Position numbers and translations under genes: made by a program | Assembly (NCBI RefSeq): GCF_000380985.1 | Contig: NZ_KB905692.1 | Span: 248,001-312,000, forward strand | Length of the DNA stretch: 64,000 nucleotides | From: Proteiniphilum acetatigenes DSM 18083 | GTDB taxonomy: Bacteria; Bacteroidota; Bacteroidia; Bacteroidales; Dysgonomonadaceae | Direction of reading: 5' to 3' | Notes under the pieces: model-generated | Seen by the model: the letters and a program-made list of their open reading frames with translations, nothing else | Told to the model about the DNA's origin: nothing | Database searches by the model: none | Shown: piece by piece, positions 10,442 to 19,846 of the stretch | How positions within the stretch are numbered: position 1 is the first letter of the stretch | Layout of the letters: each line of letters opens with the position of its first letter

Positions 10442-12133
10442 ATGAATTCGAAATTTATATATATAATTGCAACTGCTTTGTTTTTGTTCTTTTCCTGTGA
10501 AGACGATATGAACTACACAGAAACGACAAGTAACAGCAAAGAAGAGGTATTTTCCAGTTTTTCCAGAACAGCCAATTTTGTGACTGACATTTATGGAAGG
10601 TTGGATTATGATTTCGGGAATTACGGAGGTGCAATGCTGGCATCCGCATCCGATGAGGCGGACTATGCCTGGTCAAATTCATCCATCCATGATTTTTACA
10701 ATGGATCATGGAGTCCAATTAATCCCAAAGCGGATATTTGGCGTCAGAGTTATGCCGGTATACGTGCTGCAAACTTCTATCTGGAAGCGTCTGCGGGACA
10801 AACGTTCGATGGCAACAAGTACGATCAGGATTATGAAGAACAGTTTGTCCGCTTCCAGCGCTATCAATATGAAGTCCGTTTTTTACGGGCATATTTCTAT
10901 TTCAATCTGGTCAGGCAGTATGGAGATGTTCCTCTGGTAACAACTGTACTGGCATCAGCAGAAGCAAACAGCGTTGAGCGTACTCCGGCGGAGCAGGTAT
11001 TTGATTTTATCATTGACGAGTGTGATGCCATCGTAAATCATTTGCCTGTCAGATATACGAATCTGTCCGACAGGGCCAATAATGAGACAGGTCGCATAGG
11101 ACGCATTGCAGTAGTAGCTTTAAAAGCAAAAACCTTACTTTATAAAGCCAGCCCGCTGTTTAATACGGATAATAACAAGAATTTGTGGAGAGATGCAGCC
11201 TTGGCCAGTAAAGCGGTTATTGATAGCTGTTCTGTACACGGTATTTCGCTCGGAGCTTATACGGACCTATGGGGAACTGAAAACTACGTTGCCAGAGAAG
11301 GTATTTTTATGAGACGAATCGGGGATTTGAACTATCTGGAAGCATATAACTACCCGATAGGCGTAGAAGGTGGCAATTCCGGGAATTGTCCTACGCAAAC
11401 CCTTGTAGACGCTTATGAAATGAAAGAAACCGGATTGTTATGGAACGAGCCCGGTAGCGGATATAGCGACAGCGACCCGTATACCGGCCGTGATCCCCGT
11501 TTTGCAATGACTATTGTTAAAAATGGAGACGAGAAATGGCCTATTTATAATGAAAATCCGATTGAAACATTTGTAGGAGGCAGGAATGCTTCTCCTTTGG
11601 CCGGAGCTACTACTACAGGATACTATCTCCGTAAATATCTTGATCCGTCGGTTGATCTCCGCGTCGGAAATACGAATTCGAAAAGGCACTCCTGGATTAT
11701 TTTCCGGTTAGGAGAATTTTATCTGAATTATGCAGAAGCATTATTCAATTATCTCGGGTCCCCGGATGCTACAGATGATACTTTTACCCTATCAGCGGTA
11801 GATGCGATAAATGTAATAAGAAACCGATCCGGTGTTGGAATGCCTCCTTTTGCTACAGGAATGACAAATGAAGCTTTCCTGAAAAAATATAAAAACGAAC
11901 GAATGGTAGAGTTAGCTTTCGAAGGGCATCGTTTTTGGGATGTAAGACGTTGGAAAGAGGGTGAAGTTTTAAGATCTGTCACACGTATGCAAATAACAAG
12001 AAATCCTAACGGAACATATAACTACAACCGTGTAACCAAACAGAGGAGTTGGGAAGATAAAATGTATTTCTTCCCGATTCCGGATAGTGAACGTAGGATT
12101 AATCCTAATCTGTATCAAAACGAAGGTTGGTAA
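10442..12133 (+). CDS. SusD/RagB-family surface lipoprotein (second pair)
   Basis: Predicted 563-residue SusD homologue pairing with the preceding atypical SusC. The signal peptide ends in a lipobox with Cys19 (FLFFSCED). Core SusD segments include RFLRAYFYFNLVRQYGDVPLVT (about 142-163) and LGEFYLNYAEALFNYLG (about 423-439), and the C-terminus reads INPNLYQNEGW. The family's usual helical repeats and the ERMVELAFEGHRFWDVRRW motif (about 486-504) are intact. It lies 26 bases after the SusC stop. The glycan bound is unknown. Confidence 0.95.
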   Translation: MNSKFIYIIATALFLFFSCEDDMNYTETTSNSKEEVFSSFSRTANFVTDIYGRLDYDFGNYGGAMLASASDEADYAWSNSSIHDFYNGSWSPINPKADIWRQSYAGIRAANFYLEASAGQTFDGNKYDQDYEEQFVRFQRYQYEVRFLRAYFYFNLVRQYGDVPLVTTVLASAEANSVERTPAEQVFDFIIDECDAIVNHLPVRYTNLSDRANNETGRIGRIAVVALKAKTLLYKASPLFNTDNNKNLWRDAALASKAVIDSCSVHGISLGAYTDLWGTENYVAREGIFMRRIGDLNYLEAYNYPIGVEGGNSGNCPTQTLVDAYEMKETGLLWNEPGSGYSDSDPYTGRDPRFAMTIVKNGDEKWPIYNENPIETFVGGRNASPLAGATTTGYYLRKYLDPSVDLRVGNTNSKRHSWIIFRLGEFYLNYAEALFNYLGSPDATDDTFTLSAVDAINVIRNRSGVGMPPFATGMTNEAFLKKYKNERMVELAFEGHRFWDVRRWKEGEVLRSVTRMQITRNPNGTYNYNRVTKQRSWEDKMYFFPIPDSERRINPNLYQNEGW

Positions 12134-12366
12134 TACATTAGTGTATAAAACAAATATTTCAAAATTCAAATTAGTATGAAACGAGCAGGACAATCATTTT
12201 CACACTAGAACGTTTTCGATAAGCGAATACATAGTAAAAACAAGTTTTTCCTCTGTTGAACGTAGAATTGAAAATCGAGGAGCGAAGGCGACTCAAAACG
12301 ACTAACTTCAGTGAACATGATTAAAGCGAGTTCCATACACCGAAATATAAAAAATAAAATAATCGT
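12134..12366. other. 233-base gap inside the first PUL, no gene
   Basis: No ORF with family resemblance and no strong terminator is visible between the second SusD and the surface lipoprotein. There is only a short 6-bp A/T stem (AAAAAC, 2-base loop, GTTTTT near 12237). The last 16 bases form the A-rich leader that recurs before the starts at 5481 and 45048. Confidence 0.5.
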
Positions 12367-13254
12367 ATGAAGATAAAATCATATATCAGTTATTGCTTAG
12401 GTGCAATACTATGTGTATCATCTATAATAGGCTGTAGTGGAGATTATGACTCTTTTGTCGACTCCGACCAGAAGATAACGGGAAAACCGTCACCTGTTTC
12501 AAATATAACATCAGACGAACTGCCGGGGCAGATTAAATTAAACTGGGATATTCCGGCCGATTCAAACTTCTATTTTTTGAAGATAACCTATTTTGATCAT
12601 TTGACACAAACAGAAAAAACAAAAGTTGCGTCTGTATATACCGATGAACTTATTATCGACAATACAAGAGCTAAATTCGGAGATTATCAATTCGCTTTCC
12701 AGACTTTCAACAGCAATAATGAAGGAGGTGATATTACATCATTAAGTGCAAAATCCGGCATAGCTCCGGCGATTGAAACTATAACTTCTACTAAGTTGAA
12801 ACTGGACAACAGCCAGTTCAGTACCGATAATCAGGAACCAAGTGAGGGCCCCATCAGCAATCTTAACGATGGAAATCCAAATACGTTTTTCCATACACGA
12901 TGGTCTTCCCCACAGGTACCGCTTCCACAGTATATACAAGTTGACTTATATGAGCCGCTTACCAATTTTTCGTTCTCGTATCAGAACAGAAACGGAGCAC
13001 AGGTTGGCCCCGAACATCTGAAAGTATTGATAAGCAACGACGACACTGACTGGACTGAAATAGCCGAATTCACATCGGGGTTACCTTCTGCTTCGCAGGC
13101 AATCTATAATTCTCCTGTGATCAGGAATTCTACTCCGTTTACATATGTCCGTTTCTCAGTAACAAAGACATATGGCGATAGAAATTACTTTAACTTAGCA
13201 GAATTCATGTTATACGATGTGCAGATCGATATTTATGATCCGGAATCTGACTAA
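12367..13254 (+). CDS. Surface glycan-binding lipoprotein with DUF4959-like and F5/8 type C (discoidin) domains
   Basis: Predicted 295-residue lipoprotein (lipobox SSIIGC, Cys23). Residues about 37-135 resemble the fibronectin-like DUF4959 domain found in PUL lipoproteins (GKPSPVSNITSDELPGQIKLNW). Residues about 145-290 resemble a discoidin/F5-8C carbohydrate-binding module (NLNDGNPNTFFHTRWSSP, QYIQVDLYEPL, YVRFSVTKTYGDRNYFNLAEFMLYD). It lacks catalytic motifs, so a surface glycan-binding role is the simplest reading. Position between the SusCD pairs and the GH43+GH16 enzyme supports this. The domain call is by recognition of motifs, not a search. Confidence 0.78.
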   Translation: MKIKSYISYCLGAILCVSSIIGCSGDYDSFVDSDQKITGKPSPVSNITSDELPGQIKLNWDIPADSNFYFLKITYFDHLTQTEKTKVASVYTDELIIDNTRAKFGDYQFAFQTFNSNNEGGDITSLSAKSGIAPAIETITSTKLKLDNSQFSTDNQEPSEGPISNLNDGNPNTFFHTRWSSPQVPLPQYIQVDLYEPLTNFSFSYQNRNGAQVGPEHLKVLISNDDTDWTEIAEFTSGLPSASQAIYNSPVIRNSTPFTYVRFSVTKTYGDRNYFNLAEFMLYDVQIDIYDPESD

Positions 13255-13271
13255 CTCAAACTATAGTATTG

Positions 13272-13304
13272 TCAGTCGAGAAACAAATATGGTTTTCCGA
13301 CTGA
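13272..13304 (+). terminator. Stem-loop between surface lipoprotein and GH43+GH16 gene
   Basis: Arms 13272-13284 (TCAGTCGAGAAAC) and 13292-13304 (GTTTTCCGACTGA) pair at 11 of 13 positions around a 7-base loop. There is no clean U-tract, so it may act as a processing or attenuation element rather than a full terminator. Confidence 0.4.
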
Positions 13305-13334
13305 TATTGTTAAATATTTAAATGAAATAATTGA

Positions 13335-15308
13335 ATGAAAAAATATCTTGCCCATCTATTTATCCTGTCCTGTATTTTAATTTATAGTTGCGGGCTGCAG
13401 AATAGATCTATGCAACAGAGTGATGAAATTGCAGAGAAATTAATAGTATCGGGAGAAAAATGGTTCGACACCGATGGAGATATCATCAATGCCCACGGAG
13501 GAGGAATTCTCTATCACGAAGGTAAATACTACTGGTTCGGCGAACATAAAGGCGAACGGTCTAACGCCGCATTGGTCGGTGTAACATGTTATTCATCGTC
13601 CGATTTATATACATGGAAAAACGAAGGGATAGCCCTGCCCGTAAGCGAGGATCCGAAAAGCCCGATAGTAAAAGGTAGCACCATTGAGCGTCCCAAAGTG
13701 ATCTATAATGCCAGAACCGAAAAATTCGTGATGTATTTCCATCTTGAACTCAAAGGCCAAGGCTATGATGCTGCCCATGCAGCAGTAGCGGTCAGCGATC
13801 ATGTGACGGGTCCTTACAAGGTGGTGAAAAACGGTCGGGTAAATGCAGGGAAATGGCCGATGAATATGACGGAAGCGCAACGGAACTCACCGGTAAAAGC
13901 ATCCGATTTTGAAAAATGGTGGACTCCCGAATGGATGGCAGCCATAAAAGATGGTCTGTTCGTGCGCCGCGATTTCGAGGGTGGACAAATGTCCCGCGAT
14001 ATGACCCTGTTTGTGGACGATGATAAGAAAGCCTACCATATCTATTCGTCTGAAGACAACCTTACATTGCACATAGCAGAATTAACCGGCGATTATCTGG
14101 ATTATACCGGAAAATATATCCGCATAGAACCGGGAGGGCACAACGAAGCGCCGGCTGTCTTTAAGAAAGACGGACGCTATTTTATGATAACTTCCGGTTG
14201 TACAGGGTGGGATCCCAATGCCGCCCGTTTGCTGACAGCTGACCATATTATGGGGCAATGGACATTACATCCGAATCCCTGCAAGGGAGAAGATGCGCAG
14301 CTTACATTCCATTCACAAAGCACTTTCCTTCTTCCCGTACAGGGAAAGGAGAATGCCTTTATATTTATGGCAGACCGCTGGAGACCTCAAAACCCCATCG
14401 ACGGCAGGTATATTTGGCTGCCCATTCTTTTCGAAAACGGCTTACCGGTACTTAAATGGTTTGATAAATGGGATCTGGGTATCTTTGACAAATTAAACAC
14501 GGATTTTTCCACCCCTATGGAAATAGAAGGGTACAAGCTCGTATGGAACGATGAGTTCGATAAAGAAGGTACGCCTGACAGTGAGGTATGGTCCTTTGAA
14601 AAGGGTTTCGCACGCAACCATGAACTACAATGGTATCAGAACGAAAATGCAGTATGCCGTAACGGCCTGTTAGTGATATCGGCACGCAGGGAAAAAAGAG
14701 AGAACCCGCTATATGAACGTGGCAGTAATGACTGGCGCCGGAGCAGGGAATATATCGAATATACTTCCTCCTCAATAAAAACAGAAGGAAGGAAAGAGTT
14801 TCAGTACGGCCGTTTCGAAATACGGGCGAAGATACCTACCGCCGGAGGGTCCTGGCCAGCCATCTGGACGCTGGGAACAGAGATGGAATGGCCATCCAAC
14901 GGTGAGATTGATATTATGGAGTATTACCGCATCGACGGTGTGCCGCATATCCTGGCAAACGTAGCCTGGGGTACTGAACAACGATGGAATGCCAAATGGA
15001 ACACCTCGGCAATCCCTTTTACCCATTTCACCGACAGAGATCCGCATTGGGCGGATAAGTTTCATATCTGGAGAATGGATTGGGACGAAGAGGCCATCCG
15101 GCTCTATCTGGATGATGAGTTGCTGAACGAAACACTTCTGTCGGAAACCGTCAATGGTTCATTGGGAGAGTTTAAAAATCCGTTCAAACAACCTCATTAT
15201 CTGCTATTGAATCTGGCTATTGGCGGACAACACGGCGGCACACCCGACGATCCGGCATTTCCTCTGCATTACGAGATAGACTACGTGCGCGTATATCAGA
15301 AGAAATAA
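13335..15308 (+). CDS. Fused GH43 + GH16 lipoprotein, probable beta-1,3-galactan (or beta-1,3-glucan) hydrolase
   Basis: Predicted 657-residue lipoprotein (lipobox LIYSC, Cys19) with two catalytic domains. Residues about 35-375 form a five-bladed GH43-type propeller. Where most GH43 enzymes have the catalytic-base Asp in a DP motif, it reads INAHGGGILYHEGKYYWFGE, a pattern seen in the exo-beta-1,3-galactanase-like GH43 subfamilies (24/34). Residues about 398-657 form a GH16 jelly-roll (GYKLVWNDEF) with the ExDxxE catalytic signature EIDIMEY at about 524-530, so both nucleophile and acid/base glutamates are present. An exo- plus endo-acting pair on a beta-1,3-galactan backbone is inferred; laminarin remains possible for the GH16 part. 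It is the last gene of the first PUL and is followed by a strong terminator. Confidence 0.85.
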   Translation: MKKYLAHLFILSCILIYSCGLQNRSMQQSDEIAEKLIVSGEKWFDTDGDIINAHGGGILYHEGKYYWFGEHKGERSNAALVGVTCYSSSDLYTWKNEGIALPVSEDPKSPIVKGSTIERPKVIYNARTEKFVMYFHLELKGQGYDAAHAAVAVSDHVTGPYKVVKNGRVNAGKWPMNMTEAQRNSPVKASDFEKWWTPEWMAAIKDGLFVRRDFEGGQMSRDMTLFVDDDKKAYHIYSSEDNLTLHIAELTGDYLDYTGKYIRIEPGGHNEAPAVFKKDGRYFMITSGCTGWDPNAARLLTADHIMGQWTLHPNPCKGEDAQLTFHSQSTFLLPVQGKENAFIFMADRWRPQNPIDGRYIWLPILFENGLPVLKWFDKWDLGIFDKLNTDFSTPMEIEGYKLVWNDEFDKEGTPDSEVWSFEKGFARNHELQWYQNENAVCRNGLLVISARREKRENPLYERGSNDWRRSREYIEYTSSSIKTEGRKEFQYGRFEIRAKIPTAGGSWPAIWTLGTEMEWPSNGEIDIMEYYRIDGVPHILANVAWGTEQRWNAKWNTSAIPFTHFTDRDPHWADKFHIWRMDWDEEAIRLYLDDELLNETLLSETVNGSLGEFKNPFKQPHYLLLNLAIGGQHGGTPDDPAFPLHYEIDYVRVYQKK

Positions 15309-15334
15309 TACTTGGGAATTTTAAGGGATCATAT

Positions 15335-15379
15335 TGCAATGCCCCCAAAAGTTTTTGTCCAACTTTTGGGGGCATTGCA
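15335..15379. terminator. Bidirectional intrinsic terminator between convergent genes
   Basis: A perfect 19-bp stem (arms 15335-15353 and 15361-15379, core TGCCCCCAAAAGTT/AACTTTTGGGGGCA) with a 7-base loop lies between the GH43+GH16 gene and the convergent HTCS. The arms contain A4 and T4 runs, so it can work in both directions. Confidence 0.85.
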
Positions 15380-15391
15380 TGTATATCCCCT

Positions 15392-18300
15392 TTATTCCGT
15401 TTTGATCTTTTTGAGGTATTCCGAAGGAGACAGGCCGAATTCTTCTTTGAAGCATTGCCTGAAATAAACAGGACTGCTCATGCCGACTCTGAAGGAAACT
15501 TCCGAGATATTGTATTTTCCTGTTAACAGGAGGCGCTCTGCATTATTCATCTTTACTTTGCGTACAAACTCATTGGTGGAAATACCCGTCAGCGCTTTCA
15601 CTTTTCTATAGAGGGTGGAATTACTCATAAAGAGTTTACCGGATAAATAGCTTATATCGACTTTTTCCGATTGGATATTTTCCTCGATCAGGCGTGTCAG
15701 GTTCTCCAGAAACTCATTATCGAGTTTGTTCAGTGACTCTTTAAACAGAGCGCTTTTTTCATCCTTCCCCGAATCGAGCACGAACTGTGTGGCCAGTCTT
15801 TTCCGGGTCTCCAACAGATTGTTGATGCGGCTGTGCAGAAGAGAAGCGCTGAAAGGTTTTGTTAAATAAGAATCGGCTCCCGATCTGTAACCCTCTTCTT
15901 TATCTTGCAGTGAGTCTTTCGCCGTGAGCAGGATAACCGGGATATGACTGGTCCTGACATCGGCTTTTATTTTCTGACAGAAAGTGATCCCATCCATACC
16001 GGGCATCATGATGTCACTTACAATAATATCGGGAATATGGGTAAAGGCCCCATTGCACCCTTCTTCACCTTCACCCGCAGTAATAACATGGAATGAATCC
16101 GATAATGAATCGAGTATATATTCACGGATCTCCGGGTTATCCTCAACAACCAGCAAAATAGGTTTCCCATTCGACTTTGTCTCCTCCGCAGATTCATTTA
16201 TACTTTCTGCTGATTCAGTAGTCTCTTCTTCCCGGTCATTGTGTAATGCATTCGGATATATATTATGTGTGAGCAATGAAAAATAGAAACTACTACCCTC
16301 GTCTATTTTACTTTCAACCCTGATCTCTCCCTCATGCAGATCTGCAAGATTTTTCACAAGTGCGAGCCCTATACCCGTACCCGGGACTTGCCGGGTGCCT
16401 TTTGCCTGGTAGTATCTGTCAAAAATACGGGTCTGGTCTTCTTTTGATATTCCGTAACCGGTATCCTCCACTTTAATTTCGGTATAGGAAAGATTATTAC
16501 GCATTGTTGCGTATAAAGATATTTTTATTGATCCTTTGTCAGTATATTTCATTGCATTGGAGATGAGGTTATCCAATATGATATTCACAATCTCTTTATC
16601 AAAATAGAGAAACATCTCCTCATCTTCAATATTTATCCCAAATTGGATATTTTGTTTTACATTCAGTTCCATGTATTTAAGTCCGGCTTCTTTTACCAGG
16701 ACAGCCAGATTGGATTTACTTACACAGAGTTTTCTGTTCTGGGTCTCTGCTTTCCTGAATTCGAGTATTTGATTGATAAGATTCAATAGTTGGAGCGCAC
16801 TCTGATGCACCACGGATATTTTCTGCTGCTGTCTGGGTAATAATTGAACATCCTTTTGTAAATCTTCCAGAGGACCTAATATAAGTGTCAGCGGTGTACG
16901 TAATTCATGGGCAATATTCGTATAGAACCTCAATCGCTCATTATTCAATTCCTGCTCCTGCTCACGGTTATTCTTCTCCAACTCATAAGAACTCTGCATT
17001 TCCAATCTTTTTTTATAAGCCAGCAGGAAAAAGAACACGATGAGCAGGCCTGCCGCCACATAAAGAGTTTTAGCCCACCAGGTGAGCCATAAAGGAGGCT
17101 GTATATGAATGGAAAGAGGGTAGATGCTTTCCGGAGACCACTCCTGATTTCTTATCCGTGTGTTGACAAGGAATTTATAACGTCCCGGAGGGACATTACG
17201 GAACATAACCGTATTGTCGTTTACTGTATGCCATACTTCATCCAGGCCTTCCAGCATATATGCATAATCTACGTGATTGGTCAACGAATAGTCCTGAATA
17301 TTGAAAGAGATACTGAATGTATTCTGTTTATGATTCAGAACGATATGTCTGTTTTTTTCTACAAATGAGTTGATATGCTGGTCATTCTTTGGTGCTACTC
17401 CCGATTCATAGATTTTCATATCAGTTATAACAACCTGAGGTACAATACGCTCTTCCAATACAAAGACTGGATTAAAATAGCAAACCCCTTTGTTATACCC
17501 GAAATAGATACTCCCTTTTTTGTCTTTTGTTACGGCACCGGATGAGAAACTACCCATCGGCGACTTATCGAGGAGGTTGTAATTATAGAATTGTTTTTTT
17601 TCTCTTACATAGCAAGTGATTCCGTCGTTACTGCTGAACCAGATATTTCCCGCAGCATCCTCTGTGATAGCCCGGATATTGGTATTATGTAAACCATTGT
17701 CACGCTGAAATACTTCGTAATTGAACGAATCGTGTTCTGCAAAACGTACCAGTCCCTCCCCTGTAGCAATCCATATCTCTCCATATGAATCCCGGAAGAT
17801 CTGATTTATAGTATTGGAACAGAAATTGTTGTATTCATTAAAGTCGGCCAATAACTGCATATCTTTGGTATAAACGGCAAGTCCCAGCCCAAAGGTACCA
17901 ATCCACATCCGTCCGAGATGGTCCTGATTAATCGCTCTTACCTGGTCCTCCGGTAGCTGATTGTTTTTTGTATTATAGTGATGTATCATTCTCTTTGTTT
18001 TCCAATCCAATACCCAGATACCTTCCTGAGTGCCAACCCATATATTTGCATCTGCATCCTCAAAGAAGCAGCGGACATCCCAATTGCGACCACCATTCAC
18101 TACAATAGGTTGGAATCTTTTGCTCTGGTGATCGTAAAAGTCTATCCCTGTCAGAAAGGATCCCAGCCAGATATTCCCCCGGCTGTCTTTCATCATTGTC
18201 TGTATCGTATTATGAGTAAGAGTGCCCCTCTCTTTATTGTATATCCGGATGCGCTGTCCGTTCTCAAAAACATTGACACCGCTTCCGTCGGTACCGATCC

Positions 18301-19480
18301 ATAGCCTTTCATCATTGTCTAAACATAAACTCAATGCAATACGGTTATTCAGACTATTCACATCGTCCGGTAGCGGGGAGTATCCGTAAGATTCGAATAG
18401 CGGTTGCGTGTGACCGATAAAATTGATTCCTCCACCATAGGTGGCTAACCATATATTCCTGAATGAATCCTGAAAAATTGATCTGACCGTTGCCACGGAA
18501 AGGCTATATTTATTATGTCCTGCCATGTAATGTTGTATGGAAGGCTGGCCCGACGGCATAAAAAAATGTTGCTTTATATCAATCACAGCAATACCGTTGA
18601 GTTCTGTTGCTACCCATAACTTATTATCGTTCAGTTGCCGGATATCGAATATCCTGGAGGTTAGAATTCCCCGGGAGGAATTGTCTACGGAAATAAATTT
18701 ACCCGTATCACTGTTAAAAAGAGCCAAACCCTTATCGGTGCCGACCCAGATATTATTGTTGGTATCTTTATATATACATCTTACCTCGTTTCCGGGGATA
18801 CTCTCCTTGTCGGAAGGGTTATTCCGGAAGTTGACAACCTGTCCGTCATTCAATGACAAAACACTCATTCCATGTTGTACATGTCCGATGTAAAGATTCC
18901 CGTTATGGTCGTCTAATATTGTCCATACCATATCCGATACCAGATCAGGCAAAGTTCCTGTATTGTAGTGGGTAAATTCTTTTGTACGCTTATTAAAATA
19001 TTCCACCCCCCGGTAATAGGTACTGATCCACAGGTTACCGTCGGCAGCAGGAGTAATCGATGTGATATCATTGGTGATAAGACTTGAAGGTGACTCATCA
19101 TTATGTGTAAAAACTTCTAAAGTGTTATGCTCATAGTTGTATGCATCCAGTCCGGCGCGTTGAGTCGCTATCCAAATGACAGGTTCAGCCGGATCGGCGT
19201 AAATATAATTGAGTTCATTGCCGCTGATATTTCCGGTATGTTTGTAATAACTGGTAAAACGGGTCCCGTCGAATTTATTGAGTCCCTCTTCAGTGGCAAA
19301 CCAGAGGAACCCATCCTTATCTTGTGTAATACTTACCACATAATTATTGGATAATCCCTGCTCCCGTCCCAGTGAAGTAATGACAGACGGCTGTGCTTGC
19401 AGTCCGGCCATCGTAGCGACTAAAATCAGTATCAAAAATGTTCCTTTCTTTGTACCCTTCATACTATAAAATAGCTTCAT
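15392..19480 (-). CDS. Complete hybrid two-component system (HTCS) regulator of the second PUL
   Basis: 1362 residues combining sensor kinase and response regulator in one inner-membrane protein. The order is signal peptide, two Reg_prop beta-propellers (GLSNNYVVSITQDKDGFLWFATEEGL, many IWVGT repeats), Y_Y_Y domain (about 720-790), membrane helix (about 803-822), HisKA with HELRTPLTLILGP (phospho-His near 858), HATPase (DNLISNAMKYTDKG; GTGIGLALVKNL), receiver domain (IIVSDIMMPGMDG, phospho-Asp near 1157) and C-terminal AraC-type HTH (about 1260-1362). All key catalytic residues seem present. It diverges from the SusE/F-like-SusCD-GH30-GH2 operon, its likely target. A -7 box ends only 4 bases before this ATG, so Met7 (19462; MKGTKKGTFLILILVATMAGLQAQ), which starts a good signal peptide, may be the real start. 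Confidence 0.95.
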   Translation of the reverse strand: MKLFYSMKGTKKGTFLILILVATMAGLQAQPSVITSLGREQGLSNNYVVSITQDKDGFLWFATEEGLNKFDGTRFTSYYKHTGNISGNELNYIYADPAEPVIWIATQRAGLDAYNYEHNTLEVFTHNDESPSSLITNDITSITPAADGNLWISTYYRGVEYFNKRTKEFTHYNTGTLPDLVSDMVWTILDDHNGNLYIGHVQHGMSVLSLNDGQVVNFRNNPSDKESIPGNEVRCIYKDTNNNIWVGTDKGLALFNSDTGKFISVDNSSRGILTSRIFDIRQLNDNKLWVATELNGIAVIDIKQHFFMPSGQPSIQHYMAGHNKYSLSVATVRSIFQDSFRNIWLATYGGGINFIGHTQPLFESYGYSPLPDDVNSLNNRIALSLCLDNDERLWIGTDGSGVNVFENGQRIRIYNKERGTLTHNTIQTMMKDSRGNIWLGSFLTGIDFYDHQSKRFQPIVVNGGRNWDVRCFFEDADANIWVGTQEGIWVLDWKTKRMIHHYNTKNNQLPEDQVRAINQDHLGRMWIGTFGLGLAVYTKDMQLLADFNEYNNFCSNTINQIFRDSYGEIWIATGEGLVRFAEHDSFNYEVFQRDNGLHNTNIRAITEDAAGNIWFSSNDGITCYVREKKQFYNYNLLDKSPMGSFSSGAVTKDKKGSIYFGYNKGVCYFNPVFVLEERIVPQVVITDMKIYESGVAPKNDQHINSFVEKNRHIVLNHKQNTFSISFNIQDYSLTNHVDYAYMLEGLDEVWHTVNDNTVMFRNVPPGRYKFLVNTRIRNQEWSPESIYPLSIHIQPPLWLTWWAKTLYVAAGLLIVFFFLLAYKKRLEMQSSYELEKNNREQEQELNNERLRFYTNIAHELRTPLTLILGPLEDLQKDVQLLPRQQQKISVVHQSALQLLNLINQILEFRKAETQNRKLCVSKSNLAVLVKEAGLKYMELNVKQNIQFGINIEDEEMFLYFDKEIVNIILDNLISNAMKYTDKGSIKISLYATMRNNLSYTEIKVEDTGYGISKEDQTRIFDRYYQAKGTRQVPGTGIGLALVKNLADLHEGEIRVESKIDEGSSFYFSLLTHNIYPNALHNDREEETTESAESINESAEETKSNGKPILLVVEDNPEIREYILDSLSDSFHVITAGEGEEGCNGAFTHIPDIIVSDIMMPGMDGITFCQKIKADVRTSHIPVILLTAKDSLQDKEEGYRSGADSYLTKPFSASLLHSRINNLLETRKRLATQFVLDSGKDEKSALFKESLNKLDNEFLENLTRLIEENIQSEKVDISYLSGKLFMSNSTLYRKVKALTGISTNEFVRKVKMNNAERLLLTGKYNISEVSFRVGMSSPVYFRQCFKEEFGLSPSEYLKKIKTE

Positions 19481-19484
19481 AATT

Positions 19485-19542
19485 CAAATATAATACTAAT
19501 TTGTATTCCAGGGATGTTAAATCATGCATTGCACGATTTAAC
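19485..19542 (-). promoter_or_regulatory. HTCS promoter box and adjacent 27-bp palindrome
   Basis: On the minus strand 19492-19485 reads TATATTTG, a match to the -7 consensus TAnnTTTG. About 24 bases further upstream, 19516-19542 is a near-perfect palindrome with outer arms GTTAAATC/GATTTAAC and inner TGCA/TGCA, imperfect only at one symmetric pair of bases and the centre. A further half-site-like TGCATGATTT lies at 19552-19561. It sits in the 366-base gap between the HTCS and the divergent PUL, so it may control either. The remaining gap to 19846 holds only a weak -7-like TAACTTTT at 19760-19767. Confidence 0.5.
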
Positions 19543-19846
19543 GTCCTTCTTTGCATGATTTTTGTCTCGTCACAGGCTGTAATTTGTCATAATTTTGCTT
19601 CAGTTATGATATCATCGAAAGAAATTGTTATTAACGTTTAATTGGAAATTGAAATATGAGAGAACTATTCTAATGCTATGGTTTTCATCATCGGGCACAA
19701 TTTCCGAAAAAAGGTGAGGCAGGTAATAACGTGGGTAACAGGCTTCCTGTAGTCTGTTCTAACTTTTAATACGTTAAGAATCGAGGTCGGATGAGCATTT
19801 GCATATAATTTAAAATTGTATTATAATCTAAAAAAAGCATGAAAGA

